From Desulfobulbaceae bacterium (GTDB lineage: Bacteria > Desulfobacterota > Desulfobulbia > Desulfobulbales > Desulfocapsaceae): a DNA stretch of 53,611 bases. The stretch lies in NCBI GenBank assembly GCA_024636345.1, contig JAGXHG010000018.1:1-53611 (forward strand), written 5' to 3'. Position numbers and translations under genes: made by a program. Under the pieces are notes generated by a model that was not told the DNA's origin, did not search any database, and saw only the letters and a program-made list of their open reading frames with translations. Below, in pieces: positions 24,582-33,533 of the stretch; the first letter of the stretch is position 1; every line of letters starts with the position of its first letter.

Positions 24582-25640
24582 ATGTCAAAAAAACACTGGT
24601 TACTCTTCTTCATAATTCTCTGCCTTCCGATATGCGGGTTTGCCGGCCGTCTGGAACCTCTCAAGGATGTTCCTGTTCCTGACCAGAACCCGCAGACTCC
24701 CGCTAAGATTGAACTTGGCAAGAAGCTCTTCTTCGACAGGCGCTTGTCCGGCGACGGGACCATGAACTGTGGAACCTGCCATGATCCCCAGCAGGGTTTC
24801 AGCGACGGAATGGATATCTCGCTGAACTATCCTACGACCCGGAACTGGCGTAACTCTCCCACGCTGGTTAATGTCGCCTTCCAGCGACACCTGTTCCATG
24901 ACGGACGAGCGTCATCCCTTGAGGAACAGGCACTGTTTCCCATGATGTCTGCCTTTGAAATGAACCAGAATCTGGACTTTATGGAGGAAGAGATCCGAAC
25001 CGTGCCGGAATATGTAGCAGAATTTACCCAAGTTTTCGGCGATGGTGATGTGACCAGAGAACGAATCGCCATGGCGATAGCCGCATTTGAGCGGACGCTT
25101 ATTTCGCGAGATGCTCCGCTTGATCGTTTCTTGAGCGGAGACACAAAGGTGCTTTCGTCAAAAGCGTTAAATGGGTATAAGCTTTTTACAGGCAAAGGGA
25201 AGTGTACCGAATGCCATTATGGCGGTAATTTGGCTGATGACCGATTCCACGTCCTCAATGTCCCGGAGAATCCTGAGCACCTGAAAGACCCCAGGATTGC
25301 TGCAACGCGCCGGTTTGTCGCCAAAGTCTATCATTTCGAGGGATATCGAACACTGGCTGAGGATCCTGGAAGGTACCTCATCAGCAAAGACCAGAAAGAC
25401 TGGAAAGCATTCAGAACACCTACGCTCAGGGATATTGCGAAAACAGCGCCCTACATGCACAACGGCATCTACGCGACCTTAGACGAGGTCATCGAGTTCT
25501 TCAATGCAGGAGGGGGAAAGGGGACCACCGTGCTCAATCCTCTGCATCTCACTTCCACAGAAAAGGAAGAACTCCGCATTTTTCTTGAAGAAGGTTTAAC
25601 CGGAGCGCCGATAGTCTTTGTCTACCCAAAAATCCCCTAA
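24582..25640 (+). CDS. Di-haem cytochrome c peroxidase (CCP/MauG family)
   Basis: The protein has 352 residues. Signal peptide (~1-21), then two c-type haem sites: CGTCH at 63-67 and CTECH at 208-212. Blocks LGKKLFFDRRLSGDGTMNCGTCHDPQQGFSDG and FRTPTLRDIAKTAPYMHNG are typical of bacterial di-haem peroxidases, which reduce H2O2 in the periplasm. It lies 4 bp after the selenoprotein gene and 8 bp before fdhE, so it is clearly in the fdh transcription unit, which is unusual for a peroxidase and suggests protection of the oxygen-sensitive formate dehydrogenase. Confidence 0.92.
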   Translation: MSKKHWLLFFIILCLPICGFAGRLEPLKDVPVPDQNPQTPAKIELGKKLFFDRRLSGDGTMNCGTCHDPQQGFSDGMDISLNYPTTRNWRNSPTLVNVAFQRHLFHDGRASSLEEQALFPMMSAFEMNQNLDFMEEEIRTVPEYVAEFTQVFGDGDVTRERIAMAIAAFERTLISRDAPLDRFLSGDTKVLSSKALNGYKLFTGKGKCTECHYGGNLADDRFHVLNVPENPEHLKDPRIAATRRFVAKVYHFEGYRTLAEDPGRYLISKDQKDWKAFRTPTLRDIAKTAPYMHNGIYATLDEVIEFFNAGGGKGTTVLNPLHLTSTEKEELRIFLEEGLTGAPIVFVYPKIP

Positions 25641-25648
25641 GGAGAATC

Positions 25649-26419
25649 ATGACCATCGATATTCAGGCTTTGATCGAACAACGCTCTCACCTCAAGTACC
25701 CGCTGGAGCTATATGCCAAGTGGCAGCGTTTTCACCGCGAGGCTGGCGAACTTCTGCCGAAAGCTGGAACGACCATTTCACCGGAGGACGCCAAGGCATA
25801 CCCACAGAAAAATGCAGGCGAAGTTTTTCGTTTGTTTGTCTCCATCTTCGACCTGACGGGTGAAGATTTTGAACCGCTCTGCCGGGCTCTCGAGGCCGGT
25901 GAAATTGACTTTATGCGTTTTCCGCTGGACGAGTTTCCAGCCTTTTCCTCTCTTGCTTGCAGCGAAGACGAGCTGACGTCGATCCTCTTTCTGTTCAGCA
26001 GGCCCTACTTTATGGCTCTGCGAGAGACCTACCCGCTGGATGGCAGCCAGTGGGAGAATGGACGATGTCCCCTTTGCTCGGCTCGGGCGGCACTTTCATC
26101 CATTGTCGAAGGTCCCTTGCGTCGCCTGCACTGTTCTTTCTGCGGAACTTCCGGTCCGTACAGATTTATCGGCTGTCCGAATTGTGAAACCGTGGATGCA
26201 GCACAGTTGAACACCATCATGTCTGAGGATGAACCTGGATTTCGAATAGCTACCTGCGATGAGTGCCGAACCTATATCAAGGTTGTGGAGAGCCCTGTGC
26301 TCAAAGAGATGACATTGGATCTTGCAGATATGGTAAGCCTGCCGCTCGATATCGTGGCGCAGGAAAAGGGTTACCTTCGCCCGGCACCAAATCCCATCAG
26401 CCTGAAAAAAATGGTGTAA
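25649..26419 (+). CDS. fdhE: Formate dehydrogenase accessory protein FdhE
   Basis: The protein has 256 residues. Four CxxC rubredoxin-like pairs mark the family: CPLC (~136), CSFC (~158), CPNC (~172) and CDEC (~207). FdhE is a cytoplasmic, iron-binding maturation factor for respiratory (exported) formate dehydrogenases. GGAG precedes the ATG and the gene follows the peroxidase by 8 bp, making it the last gene of the fdh run on this strand. Confidence 0.9.
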   Translation: MTIDIQALIEQRSHLKYPLELYAKWQRFHREAGELLPKAGTTISPEDAKAYPQKNAGEVFRLFVSIFDLTGEDFEPLCRALEAGEIDFMRFPLDEFPAFSSLACSEDELTSILFLFSRPYFMALRETYPLDGSQWENGRCPLCSARAALSSIVEGPLRRLHCSFCGTSGPYRFIGCPNCETVDAAQLNTIMSEDEPGFRIATCDECRTYIKVVESPVLKEMTLDLADMVSLPLDIVAQEKGYLRPAPNPISLKKMV

Positions 26420-26498
26420 CAGGAAATCAAGCCCTGTATCAGGTAACCTCAGAATATCCGGGCAGATAGGGAGTATCTTGTATTAGAGAAAACTCCCT

Positions 26499-27266
26499 CT
26501 ATAGTGTGATCCGCTCTGGGTGGGTGAAGGCATTGAGCCTCTCCGGCCGTGCATAGCCAATAAGGGTTGCGCCTGCCCGATCAGCTATGGCCAGTCCCAA
26601 AGAAGAGGGTGAGGTTCGGGACAAGATGATCGGAATACCGATTCGGGCGCATTTTAAAACCATGTCCGAAGTGAGTCTTCCCGTGGTATAGACAGCCGCA
26701 CGGGCCGGAGCCCTGCCCAGCAGAATGGCACCCATGATTTTATCCACGGCATTGTGTCGCCCGACATCCTCAAAAAAAGCCCTGAGTTTTCCATCAGCCC
26801 AAAGACCACAGCCGTGCACGCAGTGGGTATCCTGGCTGAGTGTAGAGGACTTCAATACCTGAAGAATGAAGTCCTTAATCTCGGGGAAGCTGATCGTGCA
26901 TTCCATGAGTGGTTCAAAGGCCCCTGTTAACATCTCTTTGGAAATCTTGCCTGTGCCTCCGCAACCTGAGGTGATAATAACCTCCTTGGGCTCCATGCTT
27001 ACCACATCGGCATAGACGGATATCCGACCTTCAGGACAGACAAGAACCTCCTTTACCTCTCCGGGGGCTTTGATATATCCCTGCCCAAAGAGAAATCCCA
27101 CTCCAAACTCCTCCAGACCCACTGGCAGAACCATTGAGGCGCCGATCTCAACATCGTTGAGGGCAACAGTATAGGGTGTCTCGATGGCCAGCTGTTCTTC
27201 CTGTTGCACATATCCATCAGCTGAGATCACTGTCGACAGGTGCGAAATGGTTACTTTATCGTTCAT
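26499..27266 (-). CDS. fdhD: FdhD, sulfur carrier protein for formate dehydrogenase maturation
   Basis: The protein has 255 residues. FdhD transfers sulfur from IscS to the Mo/W cofactor of formate dehydrogenase. Conserved blocks: EEQLAIETPYTVALN, SGCGGTG (with Cys102; E. coli has a CxxC here, this protein has one cysteine), VHGCGLWADG, EDVGRHNAVDKIMG and YTTGRLTSDMV, RAGATLIGYARPERLN. Convergent with fdhE; 80 bp lie between the stops. Confidence 0.94.
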   Translation of the reverse strand: MNDKVTISHLSTVISADGYVQQEEQLAIETPYTVALNDVEIGASMVLPVGLEEFGVGFLFGQGYIKAPGEVKEVLVCPEGRISVYADVVSMEPKEVIITSGCGGTGKISKEMLTGAFEPLMECTISFPEIKDFILQVLKSSTLSQDTHCVHGCGLWADGKLRAFFEDVGRHNAVDKIMGAILLGRAPARAAVYTTGRLTSDMVLKCARIGIPIILSRTSPSSLGLAIADRAGATLIGYARPERLNAFTHPERITL

Positions 27267-27386
27267 ATCGTTTTAAGGTGTCTTGAATCCAGACTGACCA
27301 AGGGGGGAAAGCGTTTTTCAACCAAACCATGAGTCATGGCCCATATTACCAGTACTTTTTCCAAGACAATATACATATTTTCTCAA

Positions 27387-28055
27387 TCAAAGTGTTATGG
27401 GAGGACGGTCTATCTTGATCCTGATGTCGATCTCAGAAGCATCCTCGGAAAATTTTAACGATTCGATAAACCCGACAAGAGTCCCGGTCAAGACCTCCTG
27501 GACAAATGGCTTCAGCGGGATAGTGTTGCCATTCACCAGGAGCGATACTCTTTTGTCGGGTTTTCTCCTGCCCTTCAAGAACCTCTTGCTGATAAATCCA
27601 GCAATCTCTTCTGCTTCATCCAGACGAAAGACATGTTCGCCGACGATATCCAAGTCGGTGGCCACTGCGATAACACCATGGACCTCGTTACGCAGCATTT
27701 GATTCTCGTCGATGACTACTTCGATTTTCAAGATGCGCCTGGTTTCCGTAAACCCTTCGCCGATAATAATATCAACATCGGGAAAATAGCGATGGGCAAG
27801 GGTGGTCAAGGAGAGATTGCTGTTTTTAGTCTGTAGAACCATCTGGTCAGGGGCCATAAAAAGAATCTCATCCGCTCCAGCCTGTCGATGTTTGTCAGTG
27901 TCCGTTCCGGGAGTGTCGAAATCGACCCCAGTCTCACTGCTGGATTTGATGACGGCCACTTTATAACCAAAGGCCTTCAGGTGCTTGACAACCTGGGTAG
28001 CAAGGGTGTTTTTGCCGCTGTCATGCCAGCCGATAAATGTAATGATCTCTGCCAT
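27387..28055 (-). CDS. mobB: Molybdopterin-guanine dinucleotide biosynthesis adapter MobB
   Basis: The protein has 222 residues from the second ATG (28055), chosen because AAGGA lies 7 nt upstream; the first ATG (28061) abuts that site. MobB is a GTP-binding partner of MobA in making bis-MGD. The P-loop is FIGWHDSGKNTLATQVV, with Asn at the usual Ser/Thr after Lys. DFDTPGTDTDKHRQAGA and DVDIIIGEGFTETR are family motifs. The C-terminal ~60 residues (from ~160) form an extra part often seen in deltaproteobacterial MobB. It stands 120 bp upstream of fdhD on the same strand and serves the same cofactor pathway. Confidence 0.88.
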   Translation of the reverse strand: MAEIITFIGWHDSGKNTLATQVVKHLKAFGYKVAVIKSSSETGVDFDTPGTDTDKHRQAGADEILFMAPDQMVLQTKNSNLSLTTLAHRYFPDVDIIIGEGFTETRRILKIEVVIDENQMLRNEVHGVIAVATDLDIVGEHVFRLDEAEEIAGFISKRFLKGRRKPDKRVSLLVNGNTIPLKPFVQEVLTGTLVGFIESLKFSEDASEIDIRIKIDRPPITL

Positions 28056-28188
28056 TGTCATTCCTTGTAAATGTAATCGGGTTCAATGTATGGAACATCG
28101 CAATTGATCGTAGCGCGTTTCAGACTTTATACTCAAAAGATGCGAAAATCACAACCGCCTTGCCCTTAGATAGCTGAGAAAAATAGGG

Positions 28189-28814
28189 TCAGGATGGCAT
28201 CTTCACACTGTTGTCAACAAATAGAATTGTCCGGTTTTTCCTCTGTAAGAATGGCAGCCTTAAGACGGGGAGCAGCAGGACGTCGGCAGCGGGTTGCTCC
28301 CTCTCCTGTCGTACCGGATAAAGAAGGTCTCCTTTTGCATCATACCCTGCCAACTTGCGTGGGCCACGAAAGATACAAGCATCACCATTACTATACCGAT
28401 GAACCCGGACATTGACCTTCACGTAGTGGAGTCTGTTCTGATCCTTCGGGATTTGATAACTCCGCCCACAGAAGGAAACACAGTTGTCATTGCCGACTAC
28501 CCGTTCATAATGTTCGCAAAGAATATCCTCCAGGCTCGAGCCCTGATACGGAACAAAGCCCGTCCAGACTTCCATCGCTTTGACCATAAATTCAGCATTG
28601 AAGTCTGGTATAAACACCTCCCTGGGGTAACAGGATACCAAGAGGAAAAGTGCCGAACATTCAAGCCATCATATTTCTCACTGTATTGTCAGATCGCTCA
28701 CCCCAAGTAACCCTGCCGCCACTTCCTGGGGTAATCGACTTCTTTGCCAGTTTCCCCATAGGCCTTTGCAAATCGCATTTTCCGTATCTCCTGTAGCACC
28801 TCGGTTTGTCTCAT
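28189..28814 (-). pseudogene. Decayed transposase (ISNCY-type, integrase-core) with frameshift and deletion
   Basis: On the minus strand ATG 28814 opens with MRQTEVLQEIRKMRFAKAYG, typical of this transposase group, after AAGGAGGT. The frame then shifts: RLPQEVAAGLLGVSDLTIQ (helix-turn-helix) reads in another frame and ends in TGA, KYDGLNVRHF in a third, and the C-terminal part (DILCEHYERVVGNDNCVSFCGRSYQIP ... VRVHRYSNGDACIFRGPR) is open from 28641 to 28189. Most of the catalytic core is missing: 626 bp remain of an expected ~1.3 kb. The family name is from memory of homologues. Confidence 0.78.
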
Positions 28815-28857
28815 GGGCACCACCTCCTTGGTACCCATGAGACAAACCGAGGTGCTA
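28794..28857 (-). repeat. 28-bp stem hairpin spanning the transposase ribosome site and start codon
   Basis: Arms 28794-28821 and 28830-28857 are complementary with one mismatch (a G-U wobble in the minus-strand RNA). The 8-nt loop reads AAGGAGGT on the minus strand, exactly the Shine-Dalgarno, and the ATG at 28814-28812 lies in the stem. Read-through transcripts from outside would hide the start codon; a transcript beginning inside would not. Confidence 0.85.
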
Positions 28858-28917
28858 TAACTCAGGACAATTTACTTGCTCTCCACTGCTGGCATCTTTA
28901 CACCTTGTGGAAGATAT

Positions 28918-28964
28918 ATCATTAAGAGTACAATAGTCCTCGAACATCAGAAATCATTAAGAGT
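28918..28964. promoter_or_regulatory. Direct repeat upstream of the OYE gene
   Basis: ATCATTAAGAGT occurs at 28918-28929 and again at 28953-28964, 35 bp apart, within ~100 bp of the start codon at 29019. Possible operator half-sites; no regulator gene lies alongside. Confidence 0.35.
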
Positions 28965-29018
28965 GGAAATCCTAAGTACCCTCATGCTATGCCTAACTAT
29001 TTATTCAGGAGGATTACA

Positions 29019-30116
29019 ATGAGTACGTTATTCGATACGTTACAACTGGGAGATCTTACTTTAAATAACCGTATTGTTATGGCACCGTTAACGCGCATGC
29101 GCAGTAAGCAGCCGGGTAATATTCCCCATGCCTTGAACGCTGAGTATTATGGCCAGCGCAGTTCGGCAGGGTTGATTATTTCCGAAGCGAGCCAGATTAC
29201 GCCGCATGGTCAGGGATATCCGGCAACTCCTGGCATATATTCCGCCGAGCAGGTCGCTGGTTGGAAGCTTGTAACGGACGCTGTGCATGAAAAGGGTGGG
29301 AAGATTTTTTTGCAATTGTGGCATGTCGGGCGTATCTCGCACTCTTCATTCCATCCCGCTGAAGGCTTGCCTGTAGCCCCGTCGGCAGTTCAACCTGAGG
29401 GCATGACCATGACTGCTGACTGGCAGCAGGTCTCATTTGAAACGCCTCGGGAGCTGGAATTAAATGAGATCCCCGGACTTATTGCCGATTACAAAAAAGC
29501 TGCGGAGAATGCCAAGGCTGCAGGTTTCGACGGTGTGGAGGTGCATGGTGCCAACGGCTATCTGCTTGATCAGTTTCTTCAGGACGGTTCGAATAAACGT
29601 AAAGATGCTTATGGCGGCGCCATCGAGAACCGCGCCCGGCTACTTCTGGAAGTGGTGGATGCCGTCACACAAGTGTGGAATACGAACAGGGTCGGCGTGC
29701 GCTTATCCCCTTACGGGACATTTAACGATATTAGCGATTCCGATCCGGTCAAGCTTTTTACGTATGTGCTTGAACAGCTGAGCGTCCGAGGAATCGGGTA
29801 CGCACATTTGATCGAACCGCGAGCGACTGGTGCTGGCGGAGGAGATGCGGTCTATGAGGATGCTCCGAGTACGTCGCAGCTTTTTCGTAAACTCTTTAAA
29901 GGAGTTTTTATCTCAGCCGGGGGATACAATCGCGAGGATGCTATCCGTGCAGTTGAAAGCGGGGTGGTTGATGCGGTCGCCTTCGGCCGTATATTTATTG
30001 CCAATCCCGACTTGCCGGAACGGTTGAAGCTCAATGCACCGTTGAACAAATACAACCGCGACACTTTTTACGGTGGAGATGCGGTTGGCTACACTGATTA
30101 TTTGGCGTTAAAATAG
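29019..30116 (+). CDS. Old Yellow Enzyme-family alkene reductase (NemA-like)
   Basis: The protein has 365 residues from ATG 29019, which has CAGGAGG 7 nt upstream; the ATG at 28989 lacks this. FMN-dependent NAD(P)H reductase of activated C=C bonds, nitro compounds or N-ethylmaleimide. Markers: NRIVMAPLTRMRS, QLWHVGRISH, DGVEVHGANGYLLDQFLQDGSN (the His/Asn substrate pair HGAN), RVGVRLSPYG and VDAVAFGRIFIANPDLPERL. Closest in style to proteobacterial NemA/XenB-like enzymes. It stands alone next to the transposase remnant and has its own terminator, so it may be an acquired gene. Confidence 0.93.
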   Translation: MSTLFDTLQLGDLTLNNRIVMAPLTRMRSKQPGNIPHALNAEYYGQRSSAGLIISEASQITPHGQGYPATPGIYSAEQVAGWKLVTDAVHEKGGKIFLQLWHVGRISHSSFHPAEGLPVAPSAVQPEGMTMTADWQQVSFETPRELELNEIPGLIADYKKAAENAKAAGFDGVEVHGANGYLLDQFLQDGSNKRKDAYGGAIENRARLLLEVVDAVTQVWNTNRVGVRLSPYGTFNDISDSDPVKLFTYVLEQLSVRGIGYAHLIEPRATGAGGGDAVYEDAPSTSQLFRKLFKGVFISAGGYNREDAIRAVESGVVDAVAFGRIFIANPDLPERLKLNAPLNKYNRDTFYGGDAVGYTDYLALK

Positions 30117-30234
30117 AACACAAATTGTCTTTTCAAGAGCAATGGTTTAGTTATCCATAAACCTTTTACTTTTAGTGCCGGACCCGGGATATACTCACCG
30201 AACCGGGTGAAATAAATGGCCATTTAGGTTAATT

Positions 30235-30265
30235 AAGATAGCCCCCCTGCGGGGCTATCTTATGT
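30235..30265 (+). terminator. Terminator-like hairpin after the OYE gene
   Basis: AAGATAGCCCC (30235-30245) and GGGGCTATCTT (30251-30261) form a perfect 11-bp stem with loop CCTGC. Only a short AT tail follows. Confidence 0.65.
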
Positions 30266-30363
30266 GTTGGCCCAGCTTTATGGGGGCCTGAGACCTCCTG
30301 CTCTGCGGGAGGAGCATCACCGAAGATTAATGTTATTTCTAAAGATGTAGGATAAGGAGCATC

Positions 30364-30762
30364 ATGTTACGAGATCTTGCTTTGGCGGCCAAGTCCGCCT
30401 GCAGCCAGGAGGACCAGGAATCATTGGTCTCTATTGTCAGGATCCTGAAGGATCTGGGTGACAAGGCTAAGAAAAGAGGCATTCTGTCATTGGAAGAAGA
30501 ACAATCGAGTATTGAGGATCGTTTTTTTCGGATCGGCTTACAGTTGGTTATCGATCAAAGTGAACCGGAAATTGTCAGAGATATCTTGGACTCGGACATC
30601 TATTATAATGAGTCCAATGGTAGGGAATTGCTGAAAAAGATTATCATCAGGGAAGGGTTGTTACGTATCCAGGCTGGTGATACTTCCCGTAATATTCTGC
30701 TCTGTACCAGGATTTTTCTGGGAAAGGTGGATGTCAACACCTTTGATAGGCTTTATGGATGA
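30364..30762 (+). CDS. Small cytoplasmic protein resembling the MotA cytoplasmic segment
   Basis: The protein has 132 residues, no membrane helices and no signal. AAGGAG precedes the ATG. The middle (LGDKAKKRGILSLEEEQSS, then FRIGLQLVIDQSEPEIVRDIL) resembles the conserved cytoplasmic region of the flagellar stator MotA (DKARREGLLALEEE, RKGLQLVVDGTDPELVREIL in typical members), but the MotA transmembrane helices are absent. No flagellar gene lies nearby. The function is unknown; the resemblance is from memory of MotA sequences. The C-terminal third is not recognised. Confidence 0.7.
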   Translation: MLRDLALAAKSACSQEDQESLVSIVRILKDLGDKAKKRGILSLEEEQSSIEDRFFRIGLQLVIDQSEPEIVRDILDSDIYYNESNGRELLKKIIIREGLLRIQAGDTSRNILLCTRIFLGKVDVNTFDRLYG

Positions 30763-30953
30763 CTCCGGCATGGGGATTCGCTGGAAGAGACGATCAAGAA
30801 AGAGAGCGTTTCCAGTATCTGCAGAGCATAGCGCAGTGGAAATTCAATCGTGGAAGTTGATAATGGAGAAATATTGAACTGAGTCGAGGGGGAAGGTGAT
30901 AGAAATTTACGTCTTTCTTCCCCAAAAAAAATCAGGCGAAGGGAGCATCAAGG

Positions 30954-31027
30954 TGGCTGGGGGACGAGGGCTCGAACCTCGATAAGCGGAGTCAGAGTCC
31001 GCTGTCTTACCATTAGACCATCCCCCA
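30954..31027 (-). tRNA. tRNA-Gln (anticodon CTG)
   Basis: On the minus strand, acceptor TGGGGGA pairs with TCCCCCA, the anticodon stem GCGGA/TCCGC carries loop CTCTGAC (anticodon CTG), the T loop is TTCGAGC and GCCA is encoded at the end. 74 nt. Confidence 0.94.
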
Positions 31028-31062
31028 GCAAGTTGATGCGATGATAACGCAATGAATTTGTT

Positions 31063-31091
31063 TATTTAGAAAATCTCTGCCCTTCTGTCAA
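31063..31091 (-). promoter_or_regulatory. Promoter of tRNA-Gln
   Basis: On the minus strand TTGACA (31091-31086), 17-bp spacer and TAAATA (31068-31063), 35 nt before the tRNA. Confidence 0.55.
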
Positions 31092-31118
31092 GGAAAAAGA
31101 GGACGGAAGAAGGAACCA

Positions 31119-31928
31119 TCAGGATATTATCACTCCCGCATAGCCCACAACCTGACTGGTGTCACCACTTACAGCCCCGGAATCAGTATATCGCACGAGT
31201 TCGGTTTTTGTCGCGCCAAGGGCCATTGCCGCAATGAGGGCGATGGTCACCGGCATAATGCCACACATGGATATATTGTAGTCAAGAATTGCACGGTACA
31301 GGAGGGAAGGGTCCATATCGGCAAGTTTCTTCAGAGCATAATGGTCTTTTTTGTCAGCTGCTGTCCGCGGTTCGTAATGGGTCATGTCGCTGGAAGCCAC
31401 AATCAGGATCTCTTTACCAGCGTCGGCGATAACCTTGGCAATAGCTGTTCCCACCTCCAGGCACAGGGGGTAGGAGATGTGTGAAACGACCAGAGGGACG
31501 ATGGAGAGGTTTTTTTGTCTTGCCTGCAGGAAAGGTATCTGTACTTCCAGAGAGTGTTCAAAACGGTGGGCCGTTTCATCTACAGTGATGACGGAACTTG
31601 TTTTGAGAAGGGCTTCGGCGATGGCAGTATCAATGGGGACCAGACCCATGGGCATCTGCCAGGGTGTGGTGGAGATCGCTATCGGTGCGCCCTGGCCATG
31701 ATGATTGGGACCCAGGATGATGACTGTTTCCGGGACACGCACTTGTGCAAAGGTTTCACCGGCCACAGCTCCTGAGTACATATAGCCTGCATGTGGTGAA
31801 ACAACTGCATGGGCTTTTTGTGCAGGTTTTGCGGAGTGGGTCAGTTCCTGTATTTCCCGAGAGAGGATCTCCGGATTTCCAGGATAGAAACGGTCAGCCA
31901 CTGCTGGTGTTCGGATTGTGGTATACAT
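31119..31928 (-). CDS. MEMO1-family protein (AmmeMemoRadiSam system protein B)
   Basis: The protein has 269 residues. MEMO fold, related to class III extradiol dioxygenases: HAVVSPHAGYMYSGAVAGETFA, ILGPNHHGQG, EHSLEVQIPFLQ and ASSDMTHYEPR hold the His/Cys-type metal-site residues. In many bacteria it occurs with an AMMECR1 protein and a radical SAM enzyme; the other two are not in this window. The molecular function is unsettled. It follows cysS after ~7 bp on the same strand and is probably co-transcribed with it. Confidence 0.88.
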   Translation of the reverse strand: MYTTIRTPAVADRFYPGNPEILSREIQELTHSAKPAQKAHAVVSPHAGYMYSGAVAGETFAQVRVPETVIILGPNHHGQGAPIAISTTPWQMPMGLVPIDTAIAEALLKTSSVITVDETAHRFEHSLEVQIPFLQARQKNLSIVPLVVSHISYPLCLEVGTAIAKVIADAGKEILIVASSDMTHYEPRTAADKKDHYALKKLADMDPSLLYRAILDYNISMCGIMPVTIALIAAMALGATKTELVRYTDSGAVSGDTSQVVGYAGVIIS

Positions 31929-31935
31929 AATGATA

Positions 31936-33408
31936 TCAGCTCCGTTTTATCTCCCAGGTTGTGCCGCTTGAACTATCCTTCAGCTCAATTCCCATGGCCA
32001 GTAACCGGTCGCGGATAGTGTCGCCGCGAGCCCAGTCTTTCGCAGCTCGTGCATCTTTACGTTCTTGAATCAATTGTAGGATTTCCTGCTCACTGATGTC
32101 AAGACCATTTAATAAAGCTGCCTTCTTCTGCTGGAGATAACTTCTGGCGTCTTCCTGGAGTAGCCCCATGATAGCGGCTAATTTTTTGATGAGAACCCCT
32201 GAGTCTTTCAGCAGGGCGATATCTGGCTTGCTTGGATTTACTGGGAGTTGCTGGCAAATTTTATTGATGACCTTGACCGCATCAAAAAGGATGCCCATGG
32301 CCATGGCCGTGTTAAAATCATCGTCCATCGCCTTCTGAAAACGTTCTTCAATGGTGCGCAGTTTCTTGCTGTCTTTTGGGGAGACAAGTGCTGTTTTTTC
32401 TTCGTTTATTTCAGCGTCATTGAGAGCGTCGATGGTGGCCATGCATTCATAGAGTCTGTCAAGACCAGCTGTGGCGTCCGCCATGGCAGTTTCGGAAAAA
32501 TCGAGAGGGTTGCGATAGTGGGTGGAGAAGATAAAAAAGCGCAAGACCTCTGGATGGTAATGTTTCAGCACATCCCGGATAGTGAGGAAGTTGCCCAGTG
32601 ATTTTGACATCTTTTCATCGCTGATGGTGACAAATCCGTGATGGATCCAGGTGTTGACAAATTTCTTGCCGCTGGCTCCTTCACTTTGTGCCACTTCATT
32701 TTCGTGATGGGGGAAGACGAGATCTTTGCCGCCGCCATGGATGTCAAAGGTGTCGCCCAGATATTTCCGACTCATGGCCGAACATTCTATGTGCCAGCCC
32801 GGACGGCCTGGTCCCCAGGGGCTGTCCCAGGTCGGTTCGCCGGGTTTTGACCCTTTCCACAGGACAAAGTCCATGGGATTGGTCTTGTTCTCATTGATGG
32901 CGATGCGGGCGCCTGCCTGCATGTCATCAAGGTTGCGGCCTGAAAGCTTGCCGTACTCTGGGAAGCCATTTACCGAATAATAGACATCGGTTCCTGAGGG
33001 ATAAGCAAGTCCTTTATCTATGAGTTCTGTAATCAGGTCAATCATCTCCTGAATGTGCTCAGTGGCGCGGGGTTCAAGGGTAGGGCGGTCGACACCCAGC
33101 CTGTCCATATCCACATAGAACTCATCGATAAAGCGCTGGGCCAGGGCGCTGGCACTGGTACCCTGTTCTGCTGCCCGGTTGATGATTTTGTCGTCAATGT
33201 CGGTAAAATTACGGATATAGGTGACGGTATACCCTCGATAGCGCAAATAGCGGACGATCATGTCGAAGGCAAGAGCTGATCTGGCGTGTCCTATGTGGCA
33301 GAGATCATAGGAGGTGATTCCGCAGACATAGAGTTTGATATGACCGTTTTCCAGCGGTTTGAGAGGTTCTTTCCTGCGGCTTAAGGTGTTGTATGTTTGT
33401 ATGGGCAT
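31936..33408 (-). CDS. cysS: Cysteinyl-tRNA synthetase
   Basis: The protein has 490 residues from ATG 33408 (a TTG three codons earlier is possible). Class I synthetase charging tRNA-Cys; the HIGH signature is [10 protein letters not shown], the KMSKS loop is [11 protein letters not shown], and zinc ligands lie at YVCGITSYD and further on ([20 protein letters not shown]). The C-terminal DALR-type helical domain is present. No strong Shine-Dalgarno is seen. Divergent from the ampG-like gene, with ~125 bp between. Confidence 0.97.
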   Translation of the reverse strand: MPIQTYNTLSRRKEPLKPLENGHIKLYVCGITSYDLCHIGHARSALAFDMIVRYLRYRGYTVTYIRNFTDIDDKIINRAAEQGTSASALAQRFIDEFYVDMDRLGVDRPTLEPRATEHIQEMIDLITELIDKGLAYPSGTDVYYSVNGFPEYGKLSGRNLDDMQAGARIAINENKTNPMDFVLWKGSKPGEPTWDSPWGPGRPGWHIECSAMSRKYLGDTFDIHGGGKDLVFPHHENEVAQSEGASGKKFVNTWIHHGFVTISDEKMSKSLGNFLTIRDVLKHYHPEVLRFFIFSTHYRNPLDFSETAMADATAGLDRLYECMATIDALNDAEINEEKTALVSPKDSKKLRTIEERFQKAMDDDFNTAMAMGILFDAVKVINKICQQLPVNPSKPDIALLKDSGVLIKKLAAIMGLLQEDARSYLQQKKAALLNGLDISEQEILQLIQERKDARAAKDWARGDTIRDRLLAMGIELKDSSSGTTWEIKRS

Positions 33409-33533
33409 GGGGATCAAAAGGTGTTTATCGCTTGCTCTGCGGCGATGATTTCAGTAGTAAAAGAAACGTATTTGTTTTTGAGAAGATCATGAAGAGATCT
33501 CCTCAAAGAGTATATGTAGCATAACCATATTGA

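Noticed and set aside
30895..30945. Terminator after the MotA-like gene
   Set aside because: GGGGAAG/CTTCCCC can pair but is followed by an A-run on the plus strand, and the T-run on the minus strand precedes the stem instead of following it.
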